Shown here piece by piece: positions 1 to 8,512 of a stretch of 58,964 nucleotides of DNA. Source of the DNA: an uncultured Arthrobacter sp. (GTDB lineage: Bacteria > Actinomycetota > Actinomycetes > Actinomycetales > Micrococcaceae); assembly GCF_902805515.1 (NCBI RefSeq), contig NZ_CADCTE010000008.1:1-58964 (forward strand). Direction: 5' to 3'. The translations under genes were made by a program, and so were the position numbers. The notes below the pieces were generated by a model, which was not told the origin of the DNA, ran no database searches, and was given only the letters and a program-made list of their open reading frames with translations. Within the stretch, counting starts at the first letter, position 1; the number at the start of each line of letters is the position of its first letter.

Positions 1-790
1 CGCCGGTGAGAACGTCGGTGGCGCGGTTGAGGCCGTCGGGCAGTGAATGCCGGATGCCGTACTTGTTGTCGAACTTCGACTTGGTCACCGAGTCGTTGAC
101 GTTGATCGCCGGGAACAACAGCTTGCCCTGTGCCGCCAGCTGGTACAGGCGGTGCACGCCGGTCGTGGTCTCTTCGGTGACGCCCTTGATACCTGCGGCA
201 ATCGCGGTCCACTTCCCGGGCTCGGTGTCGATGGTGCTGCGCAGCACGTCGAGGAACACGGTGTACTCGTGGGAGTAGTCGACATCGTTTTCGGCCGGGT
301 TCGCCGGGACGGCCCCGGCGGCCTCGAACTCGGCGCCCTTGTGCACGAGCATGGTGGCGTCGCCGCCGTCGTCGAGGATCATGTTCGGGCCGAGGCCCTC
401 GGCCGAACCGGGCCAGGTGAGGATCTGGGCCGCGGTCCACCAGTATTCCTCGAGGGACTCGTTCTTCCAGGCGAACACGGGCACGCCGGCCGGCTCGTTC
501 ACTGTGCCTGCGCCCACGACGACGGCGGCCGCCGCCTCGTCCTGGGTGGAGAAGATGTTGCAGGAGGCCCAGCGCACCTCGGCGCCGAGCGCGGTGAGGG
601 TCTCGATGAGGACGGCGGTCTGCACCGTCATGTGCAGGGAGCCGGCGATGCGCGCCCCCTTGAGCGGCTGAGAATCGGCGTACTCGCGGCGCAGTGCCAT
701 CAGCCCGGGCATCTCGTGTTCGGCCAGGCGGATCTGGTGCCGGCCGGCCTCGGCGAGGGAGATGTCGGCGATCTTGTAATCGAAGGTCAT
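1..790 (-). CDS. ahcY: Adenosylhomocysteinase, N-terminal part (cut by window edge)
   Basis: Hydrolyses S-adenosylhomocysteine to adenosine and homocysteine in the cytoplasm, closing the methyl cycle. The minus-strand frame is open from ATG at 790 to the window edge, about 263 residues. The start reads [20 protein letters not shown], then the family signature around [20 protein letters not shown] and [15 protein letters not shown], which belong to the substrate-binding domain. A GAGGA ribosome-binding site lies five bases before the ATG. The NAD-binding half and the C-terminus lie outside the window. The gene follows a Trm112-like gene on the same strand, with eight bases between them. Identification is strong from the motifs. 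Confidence 0.93.
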   Translation of the reverse strand, partial: MTFDYKIADISLAEAGRHQIRLAEHEMPGLMALRREYADSQPLKGARIAGSLHMTVQTAVLIETLTALGAEVRWASCNIFSTQDEAAAAVVVGAGTVNEPAGVPVFAWKNESLEEYWWTAAQILTWPGSAEGLGPNMILDDGGDATMLVHKGAEFEAAGAVPANPAENDVDYSHEYTVFLDVLRSTIDTEPGKWTAIAAGIKGVTEETTTGVHRLYQLAAQGKLLFPAINVNDSVTKSKFDNKYGIRHSLPDGLNRATDVLTG

Positions 791-798
791 GGGGTTCC

Positions 799-1008
799 TC
801 ATCGTGTGCCGGGATGGGCGGCATCGGATGCCGCTGTCTGTGCTTCGGAGGCAAGGAGCACCGGGATGCCTTCCTCAAGACGGTAGGTGCGCCGGAGCCC
901 GTCGGGGCCGGACGCACCGGAGACCAGGACGCCGTCCTGCTCCACCAGCGCGGCTCCGGTGACCGGGCAGCGCAGCACCTCGAGCAGCTGCTTGGACAGA
1001 TGTGCCAT
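799..1008 (-). CDS. Trm112 family small protein
   Basis: A 69-residue cytoplasmic protein of the Trm112/YcaR type. The core motif [16 protein letters not shown] is followed by a hydrophobic LEEGIPVLL stretch near residue 50, both typical of this family. In other organisms Trm112 proteins activate methyltransferases; the partner here is unknown. It sits eight bases upstream of ahcY and downstream of DUF3499 on the same strand, as in related actinobacteria, where a phosphomannomutase or phosphomannose isomerase gene is often nearby. Only one clear cysteine remains, so zinc binding is doubtful. The ribosome-binding site before ATG 1008 is weak. Confidence 0.8.
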   Translation of the reverse strand: MAHLSKQLLEVLRCPVTGAALVEQDGVLVSGASGPDGLRRTYRLEEGIPVLLASEAQTAASDAAHPGTR

Positions 1009-1094
1009 GGAAGGAAGCTTTCTGGAGAGGGGTGGAGGCCTTCCTCCAGCCTACCGCCGGGCCGGTGGAGGCGGGAAACCCTCAGGAGGTGCGC

Positions 1095-1478
1095 CTATTC
1101 CTTAAGGATGCGCAGGTGTCCGCGGCGCGGTCCGGCGCCCTCGGCGGGCGGCTCGATGGGGGTCCTGCTCGAGCGCTGGGAGACCTGCCCCGGCTCGGGG
1201 GCGCGGTCGACGCCGGCCTCGCGGACGGCGTCGGCCAGGGCGAGCAGGTCGTCGGGGTTCGGCCCGGGGGGTGTCGAGGGAAGCATCAGGTGGACCACTT
1301 CCCAGCCGCGGGGCACCGTCAGGGTTTCGGCGTGCTGGGCGCACAGGTCGTAGCAGTGCGGCTCCGCATAGGTCGCCAGCGGCCCGAGCACGGCCGTCGA
1401 GTCGGCATAGACATAGGTGAGCGTGGCGAAGGCAGGGCGCTGGCACGCGGAACGAGAGCATGTTCGGAGGGATCCCAC
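1095..1478 (-). CDS. DUF3499 family protein
   Basis: A conserved actinobacterial protein of unknown function, about 127 residues. The signature is CSRSACQRPAFATLTYVYAD followed by AVLGPLATYAEPHCYDLCAQH and LTVPRGWEVV; the paired cysteines at the start and the CYDLC-H group look like a metal site. I chose GTG 1478 because a -10-like TAGGCT at 1487-1492 sits eight bases before it, which fits a leaderless mRNA; a TTG at 1487 would add three residues. The C-terminal 40 residues are basic and proline-rich. In mycobacteria a similar gene neighbours whiB2, as here. Confidence 0.85.
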   Translation of the reverse strand: MGSLRTCSRSACQRPAFATLTYVYADSTAVLGPLATYAEPHCYDLCAQHAETLTVPRGWEVVHLMLPSTPPGPNPDDLLALADAVREAGVDRAPEPGQVSQRSSRTPIEPPAEGAGPRRGHLRILKE

Positions 1479-1580
1479 GATCGGCAAGCCTACCCGCTGC
1501 CTGGGCCAAACTCCGGGAGCACCGCCGCGGCGGGAACCCGGATGGATGCATCGATGGTGTGATGGGCATACAGTTCTACC

Positions 1581-2075
1581 ATGCGGGATGCTTCAACATT
1601 TTCGGTTAACCTCTCCGGCGCCGAGGCGGCGGGGCCCCGTGGGGGCCGTTCCTATTTCGAGCGCCGCAGAAACCGGCGTGGCCGGGGCCTTCGGGGGGAC
1701 CTGATCGGGTCGCATCTGCCGGGCTTCCGGACGCGGGCGGAGCGGTTCGACGACTGGGTGATGGAATCGGCCCAGCGCCTCGAGCGGCTCTGGGGCGAGC
1801 GGATCCAGGACCTTCAGATCATCGTCCAGGAGATTCCCGACGGGCTCGAGGACATGACCCGGGAGAAGATACGGGACCTGCTCGGCTCCGCGACCCCGGC
1901 CGCGCCGGGCCGCCCGGCGGCGATCACCGTATACCGCCACCCGGTGGAGATGGCGGCCAAGGGCGTGATGCCGGTCAACGAACTGGTGCACGATGTCGTC
2001 GTCGAGCAGGCCGCTGAGCTGCTCGGCATGGCGCCTGAGGCCGTTGACCCGGCCTACGGGCGCTCCCAGGCCTGA
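1581..2075 (+). CDS. Zincin-fold metallopeptidase-family protein, catalytic motif degenerate
   Basis: A 164-residue protein of the small 'metallopeptidase family' (zincin-like, PF06262 type). The first 50 residues are basic and probably disordered; the conserved part runs from about residue 55 (FDDWVMESAQRLERLW) through IIVQEIP and ITVYRHPVE to the last helix VVVEQAAELLGMAPEAVDP. In classical members that helix holds HExxHxFG; here the same place reads EQAAELLG, so the zinc ligands are missing and peptidase activity is unlikely. A TACAGT box six bases before ATG 1581 suggests a leaderless mRNA. It is divergent from DUF3499 and convergent with DUF5719. Confidence 0.75.
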   Translation: MRDASTFSVNLSGAEAAGPRGGRSYFERRRNRRGRGLRGDLIGSHLPGFRTRAERFDDWVMESAQRLERLWGERIQDLQIIVQEIPDGLEDMTREKIRDLLGSATPAAPGRPAAITVYRHPVEMAAKGVMPVNELVHDVVVEQAAELLGMAPEAVDPAYGRSQA

Positions 2076-2183
2076 CCGGCCGCGCTTACCCGCGCCGGCT
2101 GCCGGCCCTGCGCCGCCTCGCAGCGGCCGCCGCAGCGAGGGTGGTCGGGCGAGGGTGGTCGGGCGAGGTTGAATACGCGAGGT
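2076..2183. repeat. Short tandem repeat and hairpin between convergent genes
   Basis: The 108-base gap between the zincin-like gene and DUF5719 holds two copies of GCGAGGGTGGTCGGGC in tandem (about 2136-2167) and, just before them, a hairpin with CCTCGC and GCGAGG arms. The hairpin may end transcription from both sides. There is no T-rich tail, so the terminator role is only a suggestion. Confidence 0.4.
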
Positions 2184-4097
2184 TCAGTACCCGAGGATGA
2201 CCGGGATGCTCTCGCGTCCCGTGGCCCCGGGGGGCACTGCGCTCACCGAGATGCCGGCGGCACCGGCGAGGGTGTTGACCTGGGCGCCGTACACGGGATC
2301 CCCCGTGGCGCTGATGACCGCCGCGGCGGCACCCTCCATCAGTTCCGACGCAGGCACGGCCACGGAGGTGCCGCCGGCGAGGTTGAAGATTTTCGGGGTG
2401 CCCAGGGTCCCGTCGGCCCGGATACCGGTCACGCTCACTTCCGAGCGGCCGGACGGCGAACCGAAGACCAGCGAGGCGTTCGTGCCGTCGGCGAAGACGA
2501 CACTCGAATCTCCGCCGATCCGCGCCGCGGCAACGGCAAGTCCCTGATCGACGGGTTTGCCCGGGCCCGTCCCCCGGCTGACCCGTACGGCCGCCGAGAC
2601 CGGAACATCGGCACTGACGGCGACGGTGTAGTTCCCCTCGGGCAGTTCATCGAGCGGCAGCGTCGTCAGCGCTCCCGCCCGGGCCGTGACGACGCCCCCG
2701 CCGTCGAGGGCCCGCTCTCCGTCGGGACCGAGGACCACCACGTCGAGGACGGCGTCGCTGGTTCCGGGCACCAGCACCTGCAGAGCCGGGGCGGCCCCTT
2801 CGTACCCCTTTTGCTCCCGGATGCGCCGCGCGGTGGCGGCGTCCTGGATGGACACCCCGGGAAGGACCTGGGTGTCCGCGGGACCGGCGGTCGGCGTCAG
2901 CAGCTCCACCCCTCCGGGGGTGAGCCCCCGCAGCACGCTCTGCTGGATATAGGCGGCGACCCGGCCGCCGGTGCTGCGCACCCGCACCGCCAGCTGCTCC
3001 TGGTCGGCAGCGAGACCGCCAAGGACCAGCTGGCGGGTCTGGCCCGGTGGCACGAGCAGCCCGGTGCCGCCGGCGGGCTTCAGCGGCCCCTCGGCGCCGG
3101 TCAGTTCGAGGTCGACGGTCGCCGGGGTCGAGGTGGGGTTGGACAGGAAAAGCACCGAGGTTGAGCCGACGGTGGTGTCGGCCCCGAGGATCCACAAGTC
3201 GTTCGAGGGCGCCTGGCAGGGGGCGGCGGCGAGCCCGCGCAGGTCGCCGTCCCTGGCGGTGTAGCTGAACATGGCGCCCGCCACCGGAGTCTGCGCGCCA
3301 AGCGGTTCGGCCCGGAACACGGAGGCATCCTGCACGGCCGTACCGCCGGCCACTCCGGCGGTCCGGCTGGTGAGCCCGGTGGAGTCGCTGCTCGCCGGAG
3401 GGGCGGCCGCCGCACCCTCCGAGGGTCCCTTCGAGAGCACTGCGAGCGGGTCGCCGCCGCCGAGGGGGGAAAGGGCGCTGCCCGGAAGCGCTCCCGAGAG
3501 ATCGCCCAGCACCATTGCACTGACCAGGCTCCTGGCCGATTTGGAGACGGGGCTGAATTCCGGGTCGATGCCTCCGGCATCTGCGCCGAACAGCCGGGGC
3601 GGTCCGGCGCAGACCGCCGTGTAGTCCCCGGCGGGCACCGCCGTCTCTGCCAGGTCATAGCCGAGGGCATCCGCCGCCGGGCGGGGAATCATGACGCCCG
3701 CGGCCATCGCCGCCGTGGCTCCGAGCACCAGCACCGCGGCCGCGGCACCCTGCGGCCCCTGCAGTCCACGGCGACGGGGGCCCCGGGCGGCCGTCGCGGC
3801 CGCCGCTTCGGAAGATGCGGCATTGGGAGCGGGATCCTGGGCGGCCGCAGCGTCGGGGCCAGGGACCGCAGCAGCGTCGGGGCCAACGGGTTCCGACGCG
3901 CGCTGGGCACTGCCCTCCTGGGACACCTCCTCCTGGGACACCTCCTCCTGGAATACTTCCTCCCGCTTTCCTCCCGCCTGGGAGGCTTCCTCCCGGGGAA
4001 GTCCCTCCCGCGGAAGTCCCTCGTGGGGGGCGGGCTGTCCGGGGCTCCCGCCCTCGGTGCGTCCGTTCCCGGTTCCCCTGTCGGTTCCGCCGCTCAT
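2184..4097 (-). CDS. DUF5719 family membrane-anchored extracytoplasmic protein
   Basis: A 637-residue protein of unknown function. Residues 1-115 are cytoplasmic and low-complexity, with five-residue repeats (EEVFQ, EEVSQ, EEVSQ). One membrane segment follows (AAAAVLVLGATAAMAAGVMI, about residues 118-140), then about 490 extracytoplasmic residues rich in beta strands, Gly, Ser and Thr (for example SVLFLSNPTSTPATVDLELT), in the style of DUF5719. ATG 4097 overlaps the stop of the upstream glycosyltransferase gene as ATGA, so the two are translationally coupled. The pairing with a membrane glycosyltransferase and WhiB suggests an envelope role, which is inference. Confidence 0.8.
   Translation of the reverse strand: MSGGTDRGTGNGRTEGGSPGQPAPHEGLPREGLPREEASQAGGKREEVFQEEVSQEEVSQEGSAQRASEPVGPDAAAVPGPDAAAAQDPAPNAASSEAAAATAARGPRRRGLQGPQGAAAAVLVLGATAAMAAGVMIPRPAADALGYDLAETAVPAGDYTAVCAGPPRLFGADAGGIDPEFSPVSKSARSLVSAMVLGDLSGALPGSALSPLGGGDPLAVLSKGPSEGAAAAPPASSDSTGLTSRTAGVAGGTAVQDASVFRAEPLGAQTPVAGAMFSYTARDGDLRGLAAAPCQAPSNDLWILGADTTVGSTSVLFLSNPTSTPATVDLELTGAEGPLKPAGGTGLLVPPGQTRQLVLGGLAADQEQLAVRVRSTGGRVAAYIQQSVLRGLTPGGVELLTPTAGPADTQVLPGVSIQDAATARRIREQKGYEGAAPALQVLVPGTSDAVLDVVVLGPDGERALDGGGVVTARAGALTTLPLDELPEGNYTVAVSADVPVSAAVRVSRGTGPGKPVDQGLAVAAARIGGDSSVVFADGTNASLVFGSPSGRSEVSVTGIRADGTLGTPKIFNLAGGTSVAVPASELMEGAAAAVISATGDPVYGAQVNTLAGAAGISVSAVPPGATGRESIPVILGY
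3914..4024. repeat. Intragenic tandem repeats encoding E/Q-rich pentapeptides
   Basis: Two perfect and one degenerate copies of a 15-base unit (CTCCTGGGACACCTC) at about 3914-3960, then two copies of GGAAGTCCCTCCC-like sequence at about 3997-4023. They encode EEVSQ and EGLPR repeats in the cytoplasmic tail of the DUF5719 protein. Units are whole codons, so copy-number changes would keep the frame. Confidence 0.6.
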
Positions 4098-7000
4098 GCT
4101 TCCGTCTTTCCAGAGTTCGATCCTACGAGACCGGGACCGGTCCCGCGCTGGCCCCTTCCGCCGTCCGCCTTCAGGGACCCCGACCCGTGCCGCATGGGCT
4201 CCTCCGGTGGATGCCCGCTTCGGGGTGCCGTTGGAGCGGCGGGCCGCCCCTGCTCCGGACGCACCGCCGCGGGCACGCGTGCCAGCTTCAGACCGGTCGG
4301 AAGGGGAAGCGCGAGCAGCAGCGTGATGAGCAGGACCGCGGCCTGGCCGGCCTCGACCCACGGCTGCCAGGGGCTGAGGAACCTCACTTCGAGCTCACCG
4401 CCGGCGGCGGGCAGCGCGAAGGCCTGGGCCCATCCGGTCGACTGGCTGTCCAGGGCCCGCCCGTTGAGGGTGGCCTTCCAGCCCGGATCCGCCCGTTCCG
4501 CGAGCACCAGGGTGCGGCCCTCGGACCCGGACGGGATGTCGGCGTCAACGGTGAGCGGGCCGGAGGGAACGAGTGCCTCGGCGCTGCCGGAGGCGTCGAG
4601 GATGCGCACCCGAGCGGTCTGGGCGCCGGCGTCCTCAACGCCGGCCGGTGTTGCCGGGGGCACCACGCGCCAGAGCCAGCCGGAGGGTGTACTGCCGACG
4701 GCGGCAAGTCCCGGGACGGAGTCCAGCTGCCCGGCCAGCAGTTCCGCTGCCGTTCCGCTCTGCTGGAGCACGACATAGCCGACGCCAAGTGCGCGGAGGT
4801 CCTCCCGCGGGTCGGTCCCCGTTCCCCCGGTGATCACCGCGACGGTGGTACGGAGCGCTCCCGTCGCATCGTCGTCGCCGCGCACGTCCGTCCGGCCCGG
4901 GGGCCCCTGCACGGCGCGGGCGGCGTACAGCGGGGACAGCGCATCGAGGGTGGTGCCGCCGCCGCGGACCAGGGCGGCCTCGATGGCGCCCTCTTCCGTT
5001 CGTTCGAGCACCAGGGTGCGGGTGCGGTCCGGGCCATTGCCGCGGTCGGCGGCGGTCGCCGGCAGGGTCCGGGCCGGGGTGGGTGAGACCTGGAGGTCGG
5101 CTCCGAACCGGGTGCCGGAGGCCGCCGTACCCCCTGGAACGGTGTCCGCGGTCCCCTTCCCCGCCGTTCCGTTCCCTGCAGGGGCTTCCCCGCCGGAAGC
5201 GGATGCCGCCGTGCCGGAGGCCGGCGCCGCAAGCATCGAGGGAAGGGTCCACAGCCCAAGGCTGACTGCCGGACCGAGGGCCAGCACGACCGCCCCCGCC
5301 GCCAGCAGCGGCCGGACCCCGCGCCGGAGCGCTCCGGCGGGCGCCGTCCGGGCGGCGAAGCGGTCGGCGCCTAGAAGCGCGGCGGCGAGCACGGCCAGGC
5401 TGAAGGCCGAGACCAGGGGGCCGGGGAAGGGCGGGATGAGGGAGGTCGGGCCGGCCGCAACGGGCAGGTGGGCCGAGGCCGCGCTGCAGGCCAGCACCAG
5501 GAGGGCGAAGGCCCACGCGGACAGCGCCGCCGGCCGGATGCGCCAGGAGAACAGCGCGCCGGCGGCGAGCAGGACGGCCGGCGCTCCCACGACGAGCGCG
5601 GCCGCCAGGGCCCACGGTCCGGCGGCCGGGATGCCGGCCGGGGCGGCCAGAGCGTCAAAGGACACCGGGTAGCCCAGCACCTGCTGCCAGGGCGCGGCAG
5701 CGGAGAACTGAAGCGGCACTCCCGGGTCCCCGAGGATGCCCCGGGGCTCGAGCCCCGCGGAGAGGGCGACCGGCAGGGCCAGGACGAGGGGAGGAAGCAG
5801 CGACCACCAGAGGGTCCGGGCCCTCCGGCGCAGGATCAGGCATGCCGCGGCGATGCCGAGGACGGCGGCGGGCAGCAGTGAGGGCGCCGCCGAGGTGGCT
5901 GCGGCCAGGGCAAGGCCTGCCGCTGCGGCGGCGGTCCAGCTCGGCACCCCGTTCGTGCCGGGCCGCAGCCGGACCTCACCGGTTGCGGACGGCGCGGAGG
6001 CGGCGGCGCCGACGGCACGGACCAGGCCCAGGAGCACGAGCGGCAGCAGGAGGTGGGCAAGCAGGGCGCCGAGCCTGCCGCTGCCGAGCGCGACCTGAAG
6101 GGCCGGCACCGCAGCCCAGAAGAATGCCGCCCACAGGCGCAGCCCGCGCGAGCGGGTGAGCGCGCCCGCCGCAAACCAGGCGGCGAGCCCGGCCAGCGGC
6201 AGCGCGAGCAGGTGGATGGTGACGAGCGCTGCATTGGGGTTTCCCAGCCCGAGCGCCGAGAGCGCCCAGAGCAGGTAGGAGAAGGGGCTGCCATGCCCGG
6301 GCGCCCCGGAGCCCAGGGGCACCCACCACGCCGAGGCCTTCTCCCAGATCTCCGCCGGCGTGGGCGGAAGGGGCAGCAGCGCTCCCCCGGCGAGGGACGG
6401 GGCTCCGATCCAGCCGCGCAGGGCCACCAGGGATACACCGAGCAGCACGGCCGCGGCGGCAAGAGCCCCCGCCCCGACCCAGGCCCGGCCCGGCGCCGTC
6501 AGCGCCGCGAAATCGTCATTGCTGTCGCCGGCCGGGACGTCCTGCTCGGGAACGGCCCCCATGCCGCCTCCCCCGGCAACCGCCCCACGGGCGGTGAACG
6601 CCTCGAGGACGGACCGGCGGTGCGCCCAGACCTCGCGGCGCGGAGTGAGCAGCGGCCGCACGACGCCCCGCGGCAGCCGCCGGGTCCGTCGGGCGCTGCG
6701 CCGGGACCGGGCCAGGACCACCGGACGAAGCGCTGCGGCAAGGCTCGCCAGAAGCTGCCCCGTACCGTGGGCGGGATCCTTGGCGAGCAGTCCAAGCAGG
6801 AGCCGGCCGAAACCACCGAGCACCGCGCCGACGGCGAGGAAGGGCACCTGCCACAACGGGGCATGCTTGAGCCGAAGGAAAACCTCGGCCCGGCGGGCGG
6901 CCCGGCTGCCGACCGGCCCGGTCCCGCGGGAGGAGGCATGATGAAGCACTGCGGCCGGCACCACGACCACCCGGTGCCCGGCGAGGCGGTTGCGCCAGCA

Positions 7001-7591
7001 GAAGTCGATGTCGTCGCCCACGCCCGGCAGTGCCGGATCGAACCCGCCCAGGGCATCCCAGACGTCCCGGCGGATGAGCATCCCGGCGGAGTTCACGGCG
7101 AAGATGTCGCTGCGGGCGTCGTACTGGCCCTGGTCGTGCTCATCGACGTCGATAAGGGTGAGCCGCTCCGCCCACCGGCTGATGGAGAGCCCGACGTCGA
7201 GGAGTTCCCGAGGGTTGTCCCAGTGAACCTGCTTGGTCCCGGCGACCGTCACCGAGGGTGCGCGCTCGACGGCAAGGAGGAGCTCCTCGAGCGCCGTGGG
7301 CCCGGGTGCCGAGTCGTCGTGCAGCAGCCAGAGCCAGTCCTGGTTCTCTGAACCCTCCGCGGCGGCCTTCCGCGGGGGAATCTGCGCTACGGCCGTCCGG
7401 ACGGCGGCACCAAAGCCGGCCCGCGCCGGTGAGCCCACAACGGGCGTGCCGACGGGAAGGCCGAGCTGGAGGGTCGACGCCGAATCGTCGGTGGAGCCGG
7501 TGTCAACGCCGACACAGAAGTCGACCGGGCGGGTTTGCCCGGCGAGGGCCTCGAGGGTGGTGGAAAGAAAGCGGGCGCCGTTGTGGGCCAC
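4094..7591 (-). CDS. Large family 2 glycosyltransferase with polytopic membrane domain
   Basis: A protein of about 1165 residues. Residues 1-230 form a GT-A domain: VAHNGARFLSTTLEALAGQ, then VDTGSTDDS, the metal-binding HDDSAPG, and GDDIDFCWR. From about residue 375 to 760 there are many hydrophobic segments (for example LVTIHLLALPLAGLAAWFAA), then a soluble extracytoplasmic region and a last membrane helix near residue 1100. It probably moves sugars onto an envelope acceptor; substrate unknown. GTG 7591 is the first usual start, but it cuts into the first beta strand (VTAVVVAHNG); the true start may be an unusual codon up to 36 bases upstream, at the WhiB stop. It lies between whiB and DUF5719. 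Confidence 0.85.
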   Translation of the reverse strand: MAHNGARFLSTTLEALAGQTRPVDFCVGVDTGSTDDSASTLQLGLPVGTPVVGSPARAGFGAAVRTAVAQIPPRKAAAEGSENQDWLWLLHDDSAPGPTALEELLLAVERAPSVTVAGTKQVHWDNPRELLDVGLSISRWAERLTLIDVDEHDQGQYDARSDIFAVNSAGMLIRRDVWDALGGFDPALPGVGDDIDFCWRNRLAGHRVVVVPAAVLHHASSRGTGPVGSRAARRAEVFLRLKHAPLWQVPFLAVGAVLGGFGRLLLGLLAKDPAHGTGQLLASLAAALRPVVLARSRRSARRTRRLPRGVVRPLLTPRREVWAHRRSVLEAFTARGAVAGGGGMGAVPEQDVPAGDSNDDFAALTAPGRAWVGAGALAAAAVLLGVSLVALRGWIGAPSLAGGALLPLPPTPAEIWEKASAWWVPLGSGAPGHGSPFSYLLWALSALGLGNPNAALVTIHLLALPLAGLAAWFAAGALTRSRGLRLWAAFFWAAVPALQVALGSGRLGALLAHLLLPLVLLGLVRAVGAAASAPSATGEVRLRPGTNGVPSWTAAAAAGLALAAATSAAPSLLPAAVLGIAAACLILRRRARTLWWSLLPPLVLALPVALSAGLEPRGILGDPGVPLQFSAAAPWQQVLGYPVSFDALAAPAGIPAAGPWALAAALVVGAPAVLLAAGALFSWRIRPAALSAWAFALLVLACSAASAHLPVAAGPTSLIPPFPGPLVSAFSLAVLAAALLGADRFAARTAPAGALRRGVRPLLAAGAVVLALGPAVSLGLWTLPSMLAAPASGTAASASGGEAPAGNGTAGKGTADTVPGGTAASGTRFGADLQVSPTPARTLPATAADRGNGPDRTRTLVLERTEEGAIEAALVRGGGTTLDALSPLYAARAVQGPPGRTDVRGDDDATGALRTTVAVITGGTGTDPREDLRALGVGYVVLQQSGTAAELLAGQLDSVPGLAAVGSTPSGWLWRVVPPATPAGVEDAGAQTARVRILDASGSAEALVPSGPLTVDADIPSGSEGRTLVLAERADPGWKATLNGRALDSQSTGWAQAFALPAAGGELEVRFLSPWQPWVEAGQAAVLLITLLLALPLPTGLKLARVPAAVRPEQGRPAAPTAPRSGHPPEEPMRHGSGSLKADGGRGQRGTGPGLVGSNSGKTEA

Positions 7592-7623
7592 GACGACGGC
7601 CGTAACGCGGAGGTCAAGCAGAA

Positions 7624-8193
7624 TCAGACTGCTCGCTTCCGCAACCGGCGCCGCTCGCGCTCCGAGAGTCCGCCCCAGATGCCGAAGCGCTCGTCGTTCT
7701 CAAGTGCGTACTCGAGGCATTCCGAGCGCACCATGCAGGCACCGCAGACCTTCTTGGCGTCGCGGGTGGAGCCGCCCTTTTCGGGGAAGAAGGCCTCGGG
7801 GTCGGTCTGGGCGCACAGCGCATCCGACTGCCAGCCGAGTTCGCCGTCGTCGTAGCCGCCGGCCGGCGGCAGGCCGGGCCACTCGGGCTGGGCCTTCCGC
7901 TCGCCAGGGGCGGCTTCCGGCGCGTTCCAAGCGTCGTCGGAGCGGCCCGGCAGGACGAGGAGGCTGCTTGGGCCCTGCTCCACTTCCGGCAGGCCGGTCA
8001 GTGCTTCGTGGGCGGCCAGGAAGGCCGTGGCCTGGTCCTCGAGGGGACTGCGCGTATCCTCCCGGTACCGCTCGGCCGCACCGGGGTCGGCGGGGTCAAT
8101 GAACCAGTCGTCGGGCACCCCCCGCGAACCGTAGCGCGCCGAAGCATGCGCTGCGATGTGGCGTTGGTCCTCGACGCGTTCTGGATTCCCCAT
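7624..8193 (-). CDS. whiB: WhiB family transcriptional regulator with long N-terminal extension
   Basis: An iron-sulfur DNA-binding regulator. The WhiB domain occupies the last 75 residues: DALCAQTDPEAFFPEKGG, then KKVCGACMVRSECLEYAL with the other three cluster cysteines, the GIWGG turn, and a basic tail ERRRLRKRAV. It is 189 residues long, against about 85-120 for most WhiB proteins; the first 110 residues are acidic, low in structure and unlike the domain. I chose ATG 8193 because GGAAGGG lies six bases before it; ATG 8217 would add eight residues. Its place next to DUF3499 and upstream of purK/LCP matches mycobacterial whiB2, a cell-division regulator. Confidence 0.88.
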   Translation of the reverse strand: MGNPERVEDQRHIAAHASARYGSRGVPDDWFIDPADPGAAERYREDTRSPLEDQATAFLAAHEALTGLPEVEQGPSSLLVLPGRSDDAWNAPEAAPGERKAQPEWPGLPPAGGYDDGELGWQSDALCAQTDPEAFFPEKGGSTRDAKKVCGACMVRSECLEYALENDERFGIWGGLSERERRRLRKRAV

Positions 8194-8274
8194 AGTCAGC
8201 CCTTCCGGTGTCCCCATCCCAGCCTCATCCCGGTCGACGCTCGCGCCGGGGTGCTGGAAAAAATCCGATACCTA

Positions 8275-8290
8275 ATTACAAGGGTGTAAT
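8275..8290. promoter_or_regulatory. Inverted repeat in the whiB / TIGR03089 intergenic region
   Basis: ATTACA, four bases, TGTAAT: a perfect 16-base inverted repeat in an AT-rich island inside the 319-base gap 8194-8512. On the minus strand it overlaps likely whiB promoter sequence (TAGGTA just downstream). It looks like a dimeric regulator site; the protein is unknown. Nothing else recognisable lies in the gap except the GGAGA ribosome-binding site before 8513. Confidence 0.45.
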
Positions 8291-8512
8291 ACACAGGAGT
8301 CAAGCGGGGGCGGCAATTTTACAGAGCAGAATTCCATTTGCGGGCGAACGCCACGCGGGAGAACCTACTCGAATTACCCGCCGCACTACTTGGATAGGAT
8401 CCGGTATGCCGGGGCTGCCCTCTCCGCGGTGCGTACGTCCCATCAATTCTATGCTGGGAAGCGCACACGCCTCTAATCGCGGCGTCACCCGCCCCAACCT
8501 GGAGAAATACCA

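Noticed and set aside
799..1478. SAM/SAH riboswitch before ahcY
   Set aside because: ahcY follows a gene eight bases upstream and there is no structured leader.
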